DNA from: Trichosphaerium sp. ATCC 40318
Taxonomy: Eukaryota > Discosea > Flabellinia > Trichosidae
Direction: 5' to 3'
Assembly (NCBI GenBank): GCA_038496445.1
Contig: JALMLS010000411.1
Location: 147,906-211,905 of the forward strand
DNA length: 64,000 bases
Shown: positions 33,446 through 46,284 of the stretch, piece after piece
Numbering within the stretch: the first letter of the stretch is position 1
Layout of the letters: each line of letters opens with the position of its first letter
Position numbers and translations under genes: made by a program
Notes under the pieces: model-generated
Database searches by the model: none
Told to the model about the DNA's origin: nothing
What the model saw: the letters and a program-made list of their open reading frames with translations, nothing else

Positions 33446-36400
33446 TTAACCACTGTGTAGATCAGCTGACATTAAAGGCATCTCCTTATATGTGCAGAAT
33501 GCTACTGTACCATTCTTACAACCAATACCTATACGTCCTCCCTTCACAGCAACACAAGTAGGCTCACGTGGAGAAACCGAAAACTCGCATATTTTTTCTC
33601 CTAAACGGAAAAAAATAAGAAAAAGAAAAGATCAGGTATCTGCATTCGTACCGTTTTCAATATGCCAAACTTGATATGCATCTTTCGATACAGTAATAGC
33701 TTTTGTTTCATCAGGGAATACAGCAATACTAGCAGTCAAGAAAGTTCTTTCACCGTAGAAAGTGAACAAGTACTCGCCAGTGTCTAAATCGCGAATATGA
33801 AATTCCCCTTTGCTAAAAAGGACAGTGAGCAACAAAGGGAGAAGAACAATAATAGGTTTTGTTGATTTTATAAGGCACAGTGAAACACGTACTGTAAGCA
33901 CATGGCTTTCTTTCCGCTAGGAAACAAGGCGATAGAATCACAAGGGAATTGTGTAATTTCTTCCATAGTTTGAAGATTATACAGAATGCAATTTCCATAC
34001 CATCCTGTACAAAACAATTAGTTTTAAATACACTCAGAGCGTCTTATGATAGTAAACAATACACCAAAAATAACCTACCAGAAGTAGAAACAAGTCTGCT
34101 CTTATCTTTGTTGACAGCAACTCTCTCAACGTTGATTCTTGGGTGGAATGTTTTGATGCACTTATTGTTAACAAGATCCCATATCTTGATTGTACGATCA
34201 CATGATGCTACGAGGAAATAAATCAGAAATAAATGTGTCTATAGGTTGTGTATTTCGTACCTGATACTCCTAGTTTACCATCCAGAGATACAGTAACACA
34301 AATGACTGCATTTTCGTGTTCTCTGAAAGTTTGCAAACATTTTCCTGTTTTTAGACTCCATATACGAACAGTCTTATCTTTACCGCCAGTGATGATTCTA
34401 TCACCTCTAGGGAACAAGCAAGAAACACTATGGCCCTTTTGAAAACGATGTAAGTTACTGCTACAAGTACTATTGTTCGAAAAAAAAAGAAAAACAAGCT
34501 TACTTCTAAGGTTGAAACGCTCTCGGGTTTGCGCGCATCCCATAGTTTCAAATCCTTTGGACCAGATGTAACAGCGTATTTACCACCGTAAAATAGCGAA
34601 ATGTCGGTGACTGGTCCCTGATAAAGATTGTAAGAGAACACTTTCATTCGAACTGTTTTTCCGTTACCTTAAGATGTTGCTTTTTAGGTTCCTTCCAACG
34701 ACCAAACTCCCATACGACCATAGGCGAAGCCTGTTCGTATATAGCTCTATTACCTATTACAGAGAAAGCTCCAGTTCTTGTTCGACTATAATGAAGTTAT
34801 TAGTTTCTAAAATTTACGATGTATTGGAAGAGCTTTTTTTTTTAAGTCTACCCTTTCCCAAATGCGTTTGGAGCATAAGGGTTAAGAACATTCTTGTTGT
34901 CGGGAACTGGTGTGAACCTAAAATCAAGAGAAGGTACAGGAGGCTGTTTTGTCTCTGTGTGACGTCTACTCTTATGACTGCTAGTAGAACCAGCAGCGAC
35001 TGTTTGGCTTCTCTTTGCTCTGCTATTTCTTCTAGCCTTCTTCATCATCGACGATGCTTTTTTCTTCAAAGCAGAGGCTTTAGATCTATCCCGTTTATGT
35101 TTCCTCTTTGGAGGCTTTGGTTGTCCCATAGGTGGACTATAAAGAAAGTGTGTTAAAAATAGAAACAATGAAATCAAATCACGTGATAAATTTCGAACAA
35201 GGTTTTTGATGTTTTTGATTGATTGACAAAAAAAACAACGTACGCTGGTATGTTCTTTACTAATTCTGTTCCTTGAGCCATTTGAGCTTCAATAGCATCC
35301 CATTCACTTTCCTCTTCCTCTTTCTGTTTTTTCCTCTTCTTATCTTCCTCCTCTACTTTCTCTTGAATGATCATTTGACTCTTTCTTCTGTTCAGATCAT
35401 TCTTTTTCAGCTTTTTAACCCTCTTGTTCTTTTTTGGATCTGGCTTGATTGTATCAAAAGGTGTATCTAAGTTTTCTGCTGGTTCAAGCAAAATAGCTTC
35501 ACTTTGTTTTCGAGGCATTTCAGGCGTATCAAAGAGGTAGACACCTTGAATTTCGTGATTCTGTGTTACCCTGACAGGATCTTCTTCAAGTAACTTCAAA
35601 GTCTCTTCCAATAAGTTCTGAGAAGCATAACCAAGAGCTCTCTTTTCGTGACTATCTTCACTCATCTCTTCTTCAATCTAAGGAAAGAAACATGTCAGAC
35701 ACACTAATATTAACTGATGTATGACGCACAGCTCGAAGTGTCTCTTCTAGAAGACCACCACTAGATTTAGACCTTGTTTCACTGCTTTGTTCGCTAACAT
35801 CTCCGCTTCCTGAAGTATCCGTTGGAGGATTATCATATTCGTCAGCTGCCGATATCTCTGCTAACAACCTCTTTTCGTCTCGTTTGAAAGAGCCTTCTTC
35901 TTGTTCAATTTGAATTTCTTTCATAACAACAACTGTATGTGCTCCAGCGAGAGCAGCTTCATGCACTTTCAACCTATCTTGGACCTCCTGAAGAGCTTTT
36001 TGAGCTGCTTCTCTTTCTTCTAAGGCCTTCTGATCGTTCTCAGCTGCTTCTTGTGCAATCAAGGCCGCAGCTTCTTCAGCGTCTTTCATAGCTCGTTTTT
36101 GAGCTTCCAACTCTTGTTCAAGACGTTGTCTCTCTTCCTCTGCGATTCTTTCAGCTTCAAGGCGCTCTTCTTCCTCTTTTCTTAACCGCTCTTCTTCTTC
36201 TCGTCGAAGTCTCTCCTCTTCCTCACGTTTAAGACGTTCTTCTTCCTCACGTCGTTTCCTCTCAGCTTCTTCTCGCTTTCTACGTTTCTCTTCTTTGCGA
36301 CGCCTTCGCTCTTCCTCCTCACGTTTTTGCTTCTCCTAAAAGAGTCCAGTTAAGAATCTTTGTTCTCAAGTTTCAGCGTGTTACTTACAATCATGAGTTG

Positions 36401-39400
36401 GACAGCTATAGCTCTGTCTCGTCTTCCACGCCATACTTTTTGAAATACTATCGCTGCAGCAACTCTCTTACGCTCTTCTTTGATACGTTTTCTAGTAAGA
36501 AATCCACGAACAGTTTTTTGCATTTTGATGACGTAAGGAAGCATGACTTCACCAAGTTTATCATCAATCTGTTGCATCTATTTCAAAGTTATTTTTAGAT
36601 GGAAGGAAAGATTAGATTAATGTACGTACAGTTTCACTTCTTAGGAAGACTTTAGCAGTACCCAACTGACACTGTTTTTTGTCCAAACCCAAGAACTCAA
36701 CAATAGCCTTACATTTTTGTTTTGGTTTTCCTGTTGCTTTAGGTTGCATAATAGAATACCTGTCACGTGTTATGTTAGATATTTCGTATTTATGTTGTAG
36801 GCGTACCTTTCAAGGAAATGAGCGAACTCCAATCGTACAGGGTATCCAGATTGACGGATTTTTATTGTTTCCAATACACCTGAACAATTTAGTTGTTGAA
36901 GTACTTGGCCTCCGTTGAAGACATTAGGCTGTCTCAACAGGTTAGGTTTGATACACCTAAGGTTACATTAATACCTCATCAAAGCAAACTTAAAAAGCTA
37001 CCTAATCCAGTGCGGATCAGTCATGTTGATACGTTCCATCAAACTGGTGAGTTGCATCTAAGGATATTAAGTTTAAGCTCTTTAGAATTTTTCTAATATC
37101 ATACCCTGAATTGTGTACCGACTGTCACAGGTTTACCACGGAATACTTTCGCTTTCTGAAGCAGATTTTGGATCATTGGATCCTTACTTTTACGCATCAT
37201 ATCAACGAGACTATCTTTTAAGGCGTCCTTGTTCTTATCCAAGAACTTTGTAACAGTGTACATAACCTGTAATACAACATTTTAGTTAAAAAACACTTAT
37301 CGCTACTAGCGTATTCTAAAAATAGATAACAAAAAATATGAAAATAAGCACGTGCTAGATGTATAAAATACCTTTTCTGCGTAATGCTCAATACCAAATT
37401 GTTCTCTACTAATTCTTGGAGAATTGAATGCAGTATGTTTTGAATGTTGATTCTTTATCTTCTGAAGGAAATTCTCATCTGAGCCTTTTGGGAAATTACA
37501 CTCTTCATCAAGGAGTGATAAGATACTCATGCGTTTCTAAGTAGTCATGTTATTAACAAATAACAGCATTATCTAGAATCGTACTCCTCCAATAAGATCA
37601 AGCGTTGACTGATTGTCTTCGAACTCAATTGCTTCATAATCAATTCCTTCCGATGCACAAGCTTCCAACTCCCACTTGAAATTATGTCTATTGTAATGCT
37701 GTTGGAGTGTTTCATTGGCGTAGTTGATACAAAACTGTTCAAAAAAGTTGTGCTACAGAGTCATTAGATCAAACAACAGTGTGATATTTAAAAAAGAACA
37801 AACCTTGAAGCTTTCAAATCCAAAAATATCCAATAAACTAATAAACAAATCCGCTCTTGGGTCGTTAATAGTGTAGTTAATCTTCTGAACTATCCAGTCG
37901 AATAAAGATCCATATAGAGCCTTTGCAAGAGCATCACGTGTATCTATGGCCTAAAGAGTGTCAGAACACATTTGTTTCATACAAGAACGTACTTGTGAAA
38001 CTGTGTAAGGAACAACATAATATTCTTTTGCTATTTTGTTTTTTCTTGTAAGCAAATCATTTGACAGCTTCTCAGCGTCTACTTTTAAGTTGTCCGCTAC
38101 AGCTTTTACAACTTTAGGATTATCAATATGAGCTTCATCGCTATTATTAGCTATTATGTTGACATTGCCAAGGAGCAATACAGCATTAACAATACGGAAT
38201 ACTGAATCACGTTCTTCGTCGTTTATATCTATCAAAGACATAGACTCAATTACAGCTTTGAGCTCTTTCTAAAGTCCGTTTGAGAACGACTTTGATCCCT
38301 TATACTATGACGTACTTCCTCATCAAGGCCAACTACACTCGTACAGCCACTCTTGTTCAAGTAGTTATAATGTGAAGGTGATTTAAGGTCATATTTGGCT
38401 CTACAGTTGCGTTAATATTTAAAACAATCCAGTTCCGCCGGAGATTGTGTTATCCTGTCGTACTTTAATTCATCTGAAGATCCTTCTAATAGCATATAGA
38501 AGATATGATAATTCCTTTCTCCTTAGCTTGGCTCACTACACGACTCTAATTTAAAGATTAGTGAGGCAACAAATAATAAAACAAGATTCTCCTTTTACCT
38601 TTTCAAGCAAATAGTTATCTATACTTGCTCCAGATAATCTTCCGTTATCATCAAATAGTAATCTAATAAATTTACCCTAAAAGTTAAAATATCACGTGAG
38701 AAAAAACGTGATTTCTGAATAAAAAAATGAATCAAGAACTTTTTTTTTTTCATTTTCAATAAAAATCGTACAAAACGGCTAGAATTATCGTTTCGAAGTG
38801 TTTTAGCGTTTCCTATCAAACAATAAATGTTAGAAATCCTTATTGTAGTAAAAATAAAAACATACCAAAAGCCTCAAGAATAGGATTTGTTCCTTGTATT
38901 TGAGCACGAATTCTATTACCATGCTCTCCCTTACTACTCAAGTGTGATAAATATTTCATAGCTATCTAAATGTATAACGTCAGCGAATAGGTTACACCTA
39001 TTGGTATGGCGTCATTACCTTGGCGGTTTCTGTCTACAAGAAAATTAGTTGATGGTTTTATTAGTCAAGAATTACTTACTTTTCCCGCTCCAGATTCCCC
39101 ACTGATCAATATAGACTGGGATTTAGAGTCTACAAATATTAGAGACAGGCTATTATAGATCTTTTGTGACCTCGTAGTAAAGTAGCGTAGCACTCGTCCG
39201 CCATAGCGAAAATATGTGGTGGATTGTCTTCATATTGTTTATTCTTGTACCTAGGCTGTTTTTAGTGCCATCACGTGTCACTTGTTATCAAAAGACAATG
39301 AGAAAATAGCTAAAGACGTACGAATCCATTAGTTTATCAGTGTATATGTTAAGCTTCTTGAATGGATTGACAGCAATGATAATACGACCAGTGTATGTCT

Positions 39401-39924
39401 ATTTTAGAAAAAAACAGTATAAGGGAAACAGAAAGTTACAAGTCGCGTTGTCGCTACTACTAACGTACGTATATCTTATCTTGTGCATAGCGCTGTTTTA
39501 AATTATGTAGTAAAGTAGATGTATGCAGTTCAGGAAGGTATAACATATCACTATGATCTTCTAGAGCCTTTTCATCAAGTATAGTTCTTATTTTTTCTTT
39601 TGGCACCACGTGCTCATCCTATTTAAATTTAAACGCTTGTACATTAAACACGGGTAACCAAACTACGTACGGAATCATCATTTGCTTTAATCTGAAACAA
39701 TGTAACTCCTTTCTCTCCCTTCATGACAAATTCAATCTTACCAGGTAGCCAACCCTCCTCGTCATCGTTAAAAAACACTAGGGTGCCCTAAAACAAAAAA
39801 ATGTATTCATCAGCCAAAAAGCCACTTTGCCTCTTTTTTTGTCTAAACAAAAGTACACGCTTATCGGGTGTGTATAGGAATGAATTAAATCAATATAACA
39901 TACCGGAGACAGATCAAGGGCCAT
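33446..39924 (-). CDS. Myosin heavy chain fused to a C-terminal WD40 domain
   Basis: Start ATG at 39924 (MALDLSP), stop at 33446-33448; over 20 exons. Order: SH3-like myosin N-domain ([20 protein letters not shown]); motor with [14 protein letters not shown]-loop ISGESGAGK near 39.1 kb, and relay segment LDIFGFESF near 37.83 kb; neck with two IQ-like motifs ([30 protein letters not shown]); a charged coiled coil near 36.3-35.9 kb; a Lys-rich low-complexity linker ([14 protein letters not shown]); then WD40 repeats from 34.65 to 33.45 kb (GGKYAVTSG...[33 protein letters not shown]). Exon joins across the linker are in frame, so motor and WD40 belong to one protein. WD40-tailed myosins are known in some protists. 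Likely an unconventional actin motor whose propeller binds cargo. Confidence 0.85.
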
Positions 39925-40381
39925 TGCGTTCTTTCTTCAAGTTGAAGTTTTATGACGTCTTGTAAATGTGTACGTCGCGAAGTTCTTAACAGACGACTTG
40001 ACTTGTTTACCCAATATGACGTTTCGGAGTGCACTATTTTTATAACCAATTTTAGAGTGTTGTTGTTATCTCCGTTTTGTTCTTCTTTGTCGTTCTTGCA
40101 GGTTATGTCGGTTAAAAACTGCTTGACGTTTTGAGGAATCAGGCTGACTTTTGTTGATTTTTTGCAGAGTTTCTCCGATTAAACACTTGATTGTGGTTGA
40201 ATGTGGTTGTAGTGCGTAGGAACGGTATTGCTATAATGCACAGACGTAAGAAACAACGTAAAGTGAATAACACTCCAAGTACAGCTGATTAAATCATAAA
40301 GTCGTTTATTGTTGCTTAGAAAAGGATCCTTTTATTGAATTCTGTATTAATGGGCGCTCTAAACCAATAATACAGAATAGA
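39925..40381. promoter_or_regulatory. Divergent promoter, myosin and SFSWAP
   Basis: 457 bp between two outward-facing starts. A 60-codon plus-strand frame here has no support. No other feature. Confidence 0.4.
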
Positions 40382-42506
40382 ATGCGTTGGGAAAGCATAA
40401 ATAAGGGTAACACATTAATTCCACTGCCATGGGACCAGCAACGCACGGTATAGCATATTTCTAGTATTCATAGCGTCTAATTCGTGGCAGGCAGATCGAT
40501 TTGACGTTAGATTGCTTGTTCAGTCCAAAGCAGATTTAAAAGGGCCTAATATGCCTCTAAGAACCGTATACTTCGAGGTACGATGGTAACGGCTATTGTA
40601 GCATAGATATTTTTATTAAAAGCTAATTATCATCCAGCACGAGTGCATGGCGCAAGTAGAACGCTTTAGAGACCTTTTTATTACAGGTAATTATTTATTC
40701 AGAAAATCATTTGCTTTTTCTCTATTTGGTCGCTTTTGTATACTGAGCGTACCTAACAGACTTAACATAGCCGGCCATAGCAAAAATGGCTTACATTAAA
40801 ACAATAACACGTGTGAAAAGGTGAAAACAACAAAAACGAACTTCAAACAATAAAATAATTCGACAAAAAACAAAAATCCCGAATGGCAGACTGAACTCTC
40901 CTTTATTTTGTGTCTACCTTAGCTAATAGTACTGTATAGATATTCCTGAACGAGATGATACTCCTAGAGGCAAGTATAGCCAAGTGGCATTCACCTATGA
41001 TACCGTACGTGATGGGTTAAGTTTTTTTTTCAAAACTTTGTGGTTAGGAGGAACCAGCGAAAACACCTGATTCTGAGGATGAGGGTACGTCTCGTAAGCA
41101 TTTTTGCATGCTCTTATATATCATAGAGCCTAAAGAAACCAAAAAAGATGATGGAGTGTATAAAGTACCCTTCGATGTTCCTGTAAACATGATAACTGTA
41201 AGTGTTTGTCAGCCTTTTTTTTTCCTTGGTTAACTTTTTTGTTGCTCTCTAGCCTTCCCATGAAAATATTGTCCTTATTATACAACGTACAGCAGATTAT
41301 ATTAATGATAGTGGTCAATATAACCTTGAAAAAATACGAAAGGAGCAAGCAGATAATTCTAACTTCGGATTCTTAAAAGAAGATAACATGTTTCATCCTT
41401 TTTTTCTGTTTCTCTTAAAGTCAGAAAGAGAAAGAAGTCAAACAGTTATAATGTCAAAGATACATAAAAAGAAGGCAGAAGAACTAGAGAAAGAGCGTCG
41501 TAAAGCTGCAAAAGAGGTAGAAATGGCTCAAGAAGCGAAAAAAAAGAAAGAAGATAATATTATTAGAGTTAAGGGAGAGCTCTTGATATCCAAGTTTGTC
41601 GATTATGTTGTTGCGAATGGACTTGCTTTTGAGAAAGAAATAAGGTCTAGGAATGTTGGTAATAAGTCATTTGGTTTCTTAAACAAAGGACATGCTCTCT
41701 ATGACTTATATCAAGAAAAATTACAAGCTAGTTTCGACAAAATAAAAGCAAAACAAGCAAGAGATACAAAGCGCCAAGAAGATGAAAGAAAAAAAGCTCG
41801 TATGGCTGGTATGACACATGAAGAGAAGATAGCTGCACAAAAGTATTTAGAAGAACAGAAGAAAGCTGAAAGAAGAGATAAGGCGAAGAAAATGCTCGCT
41901 CTCCTTCGCGAAAAAGGTAAAAAGCAATTTCCAGAAGTTTTTTTCTAACACGTGCTGATAAGGTGAGATAACAAATGAAGGCAATAACTCAAGTTGTGAA
42001 GAAGAAAAAGAACATAAAGTAGTAGAAAAGAATAGTAAAAGGACATCTTCTTCAAGATATGATGATGACAGTTCAGATGAATCAAGCAGTGAAAGTTCTA
42101 GTACAAGGTTTGACAAATTTTTTTGCTTCAGTTTTTTTTTTTTTTGTTTTGATGTTCCTTTTCTTACTCTGGGCGTAGTAGTTATAGCAGGAGACGTAAG
42201 AGAAAACGATCTAGATCACGTTCATCATCTTTGTCATCAAGTTCGTCGTACTCATCACGCCAACGAAGGTACACAAGATCGATTTTTTTTCCTTGTTTTT
42301 TTTGTTGATCTCAATTTTTAGCTCCAGAAGACACAAGTCTCGTTCTTCGCGAAGAAGAATCTCGTCATAGCTCTAGATCTAGCTCCCGTCACAAATCACA
42401 CAAGCGCTCTAGATCACGTGACAGACATAGAAGTAAACGAAGGCGTTACGATAGTAAATCAAAGCGTGATAGGCATAAACGAAGATCAAGTAGCAGAAGA
42501 GACTAG
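40382..42506 (+). CDS. SFSWAP: SFSWAP-like splicing regulator (DRY_EERY, two SURP domains, RS tail)
   Basis: Regulator of alternative splicing. Start chosen at 40382 (MRWESINKGNTLIPLPWDQQ), in frame with the DRY_EERY domain: NTLIPLPWD, then ADRFDVRLL, and MAQVERFRDLF. SURP 1 follows a PVNMITPSHENIVLIIQRTADYI start and ends in FGFLKEDNMFHPFFLFLL; SURP 2 is LLISKFVDYVVANGLAFEKEI...FGFLNKGHALYDLYQEKL. A Lys/Glu-rich helical linker separates them. The tail is acidic Ser-rich and then Arg/Ser/Lys-rich (SRRRRKRSRSRSSS ... RHKSHKRSRSRDRH), ending at 42504-42506. Domain order matches the family exactly. Introns are 40-60 nt; exon borders in the RS tail are less certain. Confidence 0.85.
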
Positions 42507-42589
42507 CAATAAAAAATGAAATAAAAAAAAGACAAAGACTCTGGTTGTTTGCAAAATCTTACAAGTTGTTGTTGTGGTAGACCAAAACA

Positions 42590-43065
42590 AAAAGAGGTGG
42601 TAGATGCTTGAAGTTCGCAGCGTGTAATCGGATTACCAGGGCGTTGTACAATGATGGGTAGTGCCACTAGTAAGTGCTTTTTCAGACGTGAATTTTTGCA
42701 GAGTTACGTCGAATCAGCGATTTCCTGCCTAGCACCACGTGGTGTTCCCCCCACAAGCTGTGGGGCACTCATTGCGGGCTCGCATGGATATTACAAGGTA
42801 GGGTACCAGCAGCGACCTTAAAGCTTTTAACTAAAGGGTCCAATCGTGTGCTGGGGTCCTTGGGTAAGAACATAAGTTACAGCTGTAGTTCCAAGAGTAG
42901 GAGTATTTCATGGTCGGTGTCCGTCGGGCTTGACGGAAGCCTCCTCCCTATGCTACACCTCCAGGAACAGTAAACAGAAATCAGTGCTACAGGAGAACCC
43001 ACAGAAAGAGTATCTGGGGTTACTCCTGTATTAATGCAGTCTTTTTCAGTAGAGTGAATAGAAGT
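42590..43065 (+). ncRNA. Candidate structured noncoding RNA
   Basis: Non-coding on all frames, GC-richer than its surroundings, with several strong nested hairpins: CCCCACA-AGC-TGTGGGG near 42.75 kb; TCCTTGG ... CCAAG near 42.87 kb; TCCGTC-gggctt-GACGGA near 42.93 kb; and a three-part stem at 42.99-43.03 kb (TACAGGAG pairs CTCCTGTA, AACCC pairs GGGTT, CAGA pairs TCTG). A T-run follows near 43.045 kb. Size and helices fit a stable RNA such as SRP RNA or RNase P/MRP RNA, and TGTAATC near the 5' end recalls the SRP Alu domain. But I could not find the SRP helix-8 consensus or RNase P core motifs. Strand is assigned from the T-run and is uncertain. Confidence 0.45.
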
Positions 43066-43868
43066 TGATAGTTGTTAGAGTATTTCGTTTAGATGATGTT
43101 TCGATGAAGGACATCGCCGTTTAGATTCTCATCTATGCTTCATAGACATCACATTCCACCTCGAAAAATAAAAACAAGTAAACGTCTTTTATTTACTCGT
43201 TTTTTCAAATTTTTTTTGTTGTGGGATGTAGAATGTTTTTAAATAAGCCGTTTGAGGTATGGTTTAAGAGAAGTTGCTTTTTTTGCTAAAAATAACGAAA
43301 ATTCTGTCCTTCAGAAAAGGGACGTGTCATTTTCTGTGACTTAACAAATATTTTGATTCAAATTCAAGTTCTTGTTTAAACGCGCTGTTTAGTATACCAA
43401 CATTAAACGCTCTTATTTGATTATCACGTTGTGCACATCTTTTATTGACACGCGCAGCTTGTCACTAGTTGTTACTTGAACAATACAGGTCAGCATATTG
43501 CTATGAAACAAAAGCCGCTGGTAAAACACTTTCGGCACTGCTTGGACACGTGACGGTCTATCTTGGTGCTACGAAATAATATGTACACTAACCTTGGTAA
43601 TGCTCACACGAAAAGAATACAACGTACGTCTTCAATACTGTAAACGTTATAAATATTTTTGAATTAAGCAACAACTTGTTTGAACACTACGTTTGGTTGT
43701 TTTATGTTTAACTACTAATTAATCACTCTATTTTACAGAAAATGTTGTTATTCATCGAAGAGAGAACTCATATCATTTACAAGGGACCTACAAAAACCAA
43801 AATGATCAGATACATACGCCACTTATTTGAAATCAACTTTTTTTTGCAAACAAAAAAAAACCCTCTGC
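43066..43868. other. Intergenic region after the candidate RNA
   Basis: AT-rich 0.8 kb with T-runs and a few CACGTG palindromes; no gene or repeat recognised. Confidence 0.4.
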
Positions 43869-46113
43869 CTACCTTTGCACTGACCGCTTTTCTATGTCTC
43901 TGATTGCTTCTATATCCCAGTCAACTTCAGGGTATACTTCACGAATTATATAAGTCCAATAGTTAGAGATACCACCTCCGGCGTTCTTGATTTGTATCAC
44001 TGACACCTACATAGCATTATTTAGAATTGACAATTGGCAAGGTGATAAAAAAGGTGTACTCGTCGCCAATCCTCTACATCTTTTATGTTGAACTCTTTCT
44101 CCATTCCTCGAATACACTCCGATATATTATCCCAGTTTTTCCAATATCCTTTTGGCAAATTATCTGTACGATCTTAAGAGTTTTAATTAGATGTTGATTT
44201 TTTAAACTAATTAGTTCATATTACCTTCAAAACTTGCACGTGGTTTCCATTTATGGAATGGGTATATAGCTGTTAGAAATCCACTAAAGGTTCCGCCAAA
44301 GTGCCTTCAAACAAATACAGTAAGGTTTAGGAAAAATGATGACAACAACAGTTAGGGAGCTAGCTCTTAAGCTCTTGGATGTTTTCATAAAAAACGAAAC
44401 AACATGTACTGTAGAACACCGCCACCTCCAATGCGAAACATATCTTCGTATCTTACTCTATTCCAATCATTAATTTCATTGATATGTAAATCTTTCTCTG
44501 CCTGTTAAAATAACACGTTAGGTTAGGCTTCTGTTTTTTTAGAGTACTTTTAATACGAAATCAATAATATTATCACTACAGTTCCAGTATCCATAAGGCA
44601 CCTTTGCTACACTCCATAAGCATACTAATAAGTAATTAATCGGGTACCATTTGGTGCAGCAAATTCACTCTTGTCCCAAGTGTAATCAGGGTATGCTGCT
44701 CTGAGAGCTTTATACAAAGATCCTCCGAAATGACTATTTGCAAAAACAAAAAGTTAACAATTACACTCCATTACTTTATCTTTATACCCTAATAATCCTG
44801 CTCCACCAAGTTTTCTAATCATGCTTCGTGGAACATATGATAACTCACTGACATTAGATAAATCCATCTCAGACATGACCTGTTAGATATATTAAGTTAC
44901 ATTGCCTTGAAAGAAAACTTACATTACTGAAAAAACGTCTACGGGCTTCATGGGAATGCCAATAGTTTGCTGGTACAGCGCCTAGAGTAACATGTTTTAT
45001 TTTAAAGGATTGATTGTATCTAAAAGAGAGCGTACCTGCCAGCCAGTGCATATTCTTTTTGTGAAACAAGTATGTAATCATTGCATCAAAATTCTCAAAA
45101 GGTCTAAACATTTTCTGTTGTTAACCGAATAACCTTCAGAACTATAACTCATACGTTATTAGTGAGTGAGCTCCAACATTAAATATATCTTGTTCAGTTA
45201 CATCCTTCCATTGTGAGTTACGTGTAATGTCTAGATCGAACTCGAGCTATCATAGAACTCAGGTTTGAAGTCATATTTTAAAGTACCTCAGCAACACTCT
45301 CACTGTTGTCCCAAAAGTTTCGTGACGCATTGTGAGCAAACTTCCAAGTACGCCAAGATTTTTGTGGATATACAGAAGAAAGAACTTGCGATAAATCTGT
45401 CCAGTAAAACCTGATACAAACAAAAAATCAACATCTTTTTTTCACGTTTTTTTCTTACTTGAACATTTTGGCGCCATACTTTCCTACTACACGCTCATTG
45501 TAGTTATACCATCCATCTAAATCCTTTATGCTGTACTTTTCTGCTATCTATAGCATACAATGAATTGGGAGTGCAAGATGCACACATTCACGCACGTGAT
45601 CAAACAATAGACGAAGAGACTTTGGAGATTCCCAAAAGCCGACCGGCGGTTGTGCTTGTTAAAAATGTCACACGTGTATACGCTGTAATAATAATTGGCG
45701 TACAGAACTTCCATGGAAGCCATGTATAGTTAGGGTACATCGCAGAGAGTATTGTCGGTACAGAAAACTCGTATGTTCTGTAATATCGTTAGAGTATTCA
45801 TGCAGTGTTTTATTGCTTGTACGTAAGTAAGTCTCTTGCGCCAACGACTTCTAAATCCTGCCAAGTGACATTGTACCAATCTTGTCTACAATGTACTCGT
45901 AATGTTTCTTCTACCTTTTAGCCAATTAAACGACAACATTTACGCCGTCTGAGTACGTACAACGTTTAATAACTCTTTTGTTGGTGCTAACGAGTGTTTA
46001 GGCTTTTCAGTACGCTGTACAGTATGATTGCGCCTTTTTGCGCATTTTAAGCGTTTACAGCTAGCTAGTGTCCCAGAATTTAGGAATACCAACAATCCAG
46101 AGCGAGGTAACAT
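43869..46113 (-). CDS. Tandem W/P-rich repeat protein, possibly organellar
   Basis: ATG at 46113, stop at 43869-43871, about 10 exons. The Arg/Ser/Leu-rich N-terminus (MLPRSGLLVFLNSGTLAS) could be a mitochondrial targeting peptide. The body holds five or six divergent ~65-residue units of the form W-x-x-V-x-x-x-D-(I/L/M)-x-x-(V/I)-G-(G/A)-x-(G/D)-L-(L/I) ... L-x-x-(V/M/I)-YP-x-x-x-W-x-(P/T)-W-x-F ... YW or FW (for example AMYPNYTWLPWKF, SVYPQKSWRTWKF, AAYPDYTWDKSEF). Similar W-x-PW-x-F units occur in proteins of algae, oomycetes and large viruses, but I cannot name a family or function. Confidence 0.65.
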
Positions 46114-46284
46114 GCATAATTTGTGTTGCAAGCCAAACTGACAACTACCACCAAATTAAAACAGTCCAACTTTTTAGTTGTAAAACGATTCAGAGAAGAT
46201 CATTAAGCACATCAACACTCGCATGAAAAACATAATATTATCATAATTCATGCAATAAGGTGGCTTACCTACACACCTATCATC

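Noticed and set aside
42590-43065. Assignment of the structured RNA as SRP or RNase P RNA
   Set aside because: The SRP helix-8 motif and RNase P core motifs were not found; left as an unidentified candidate.
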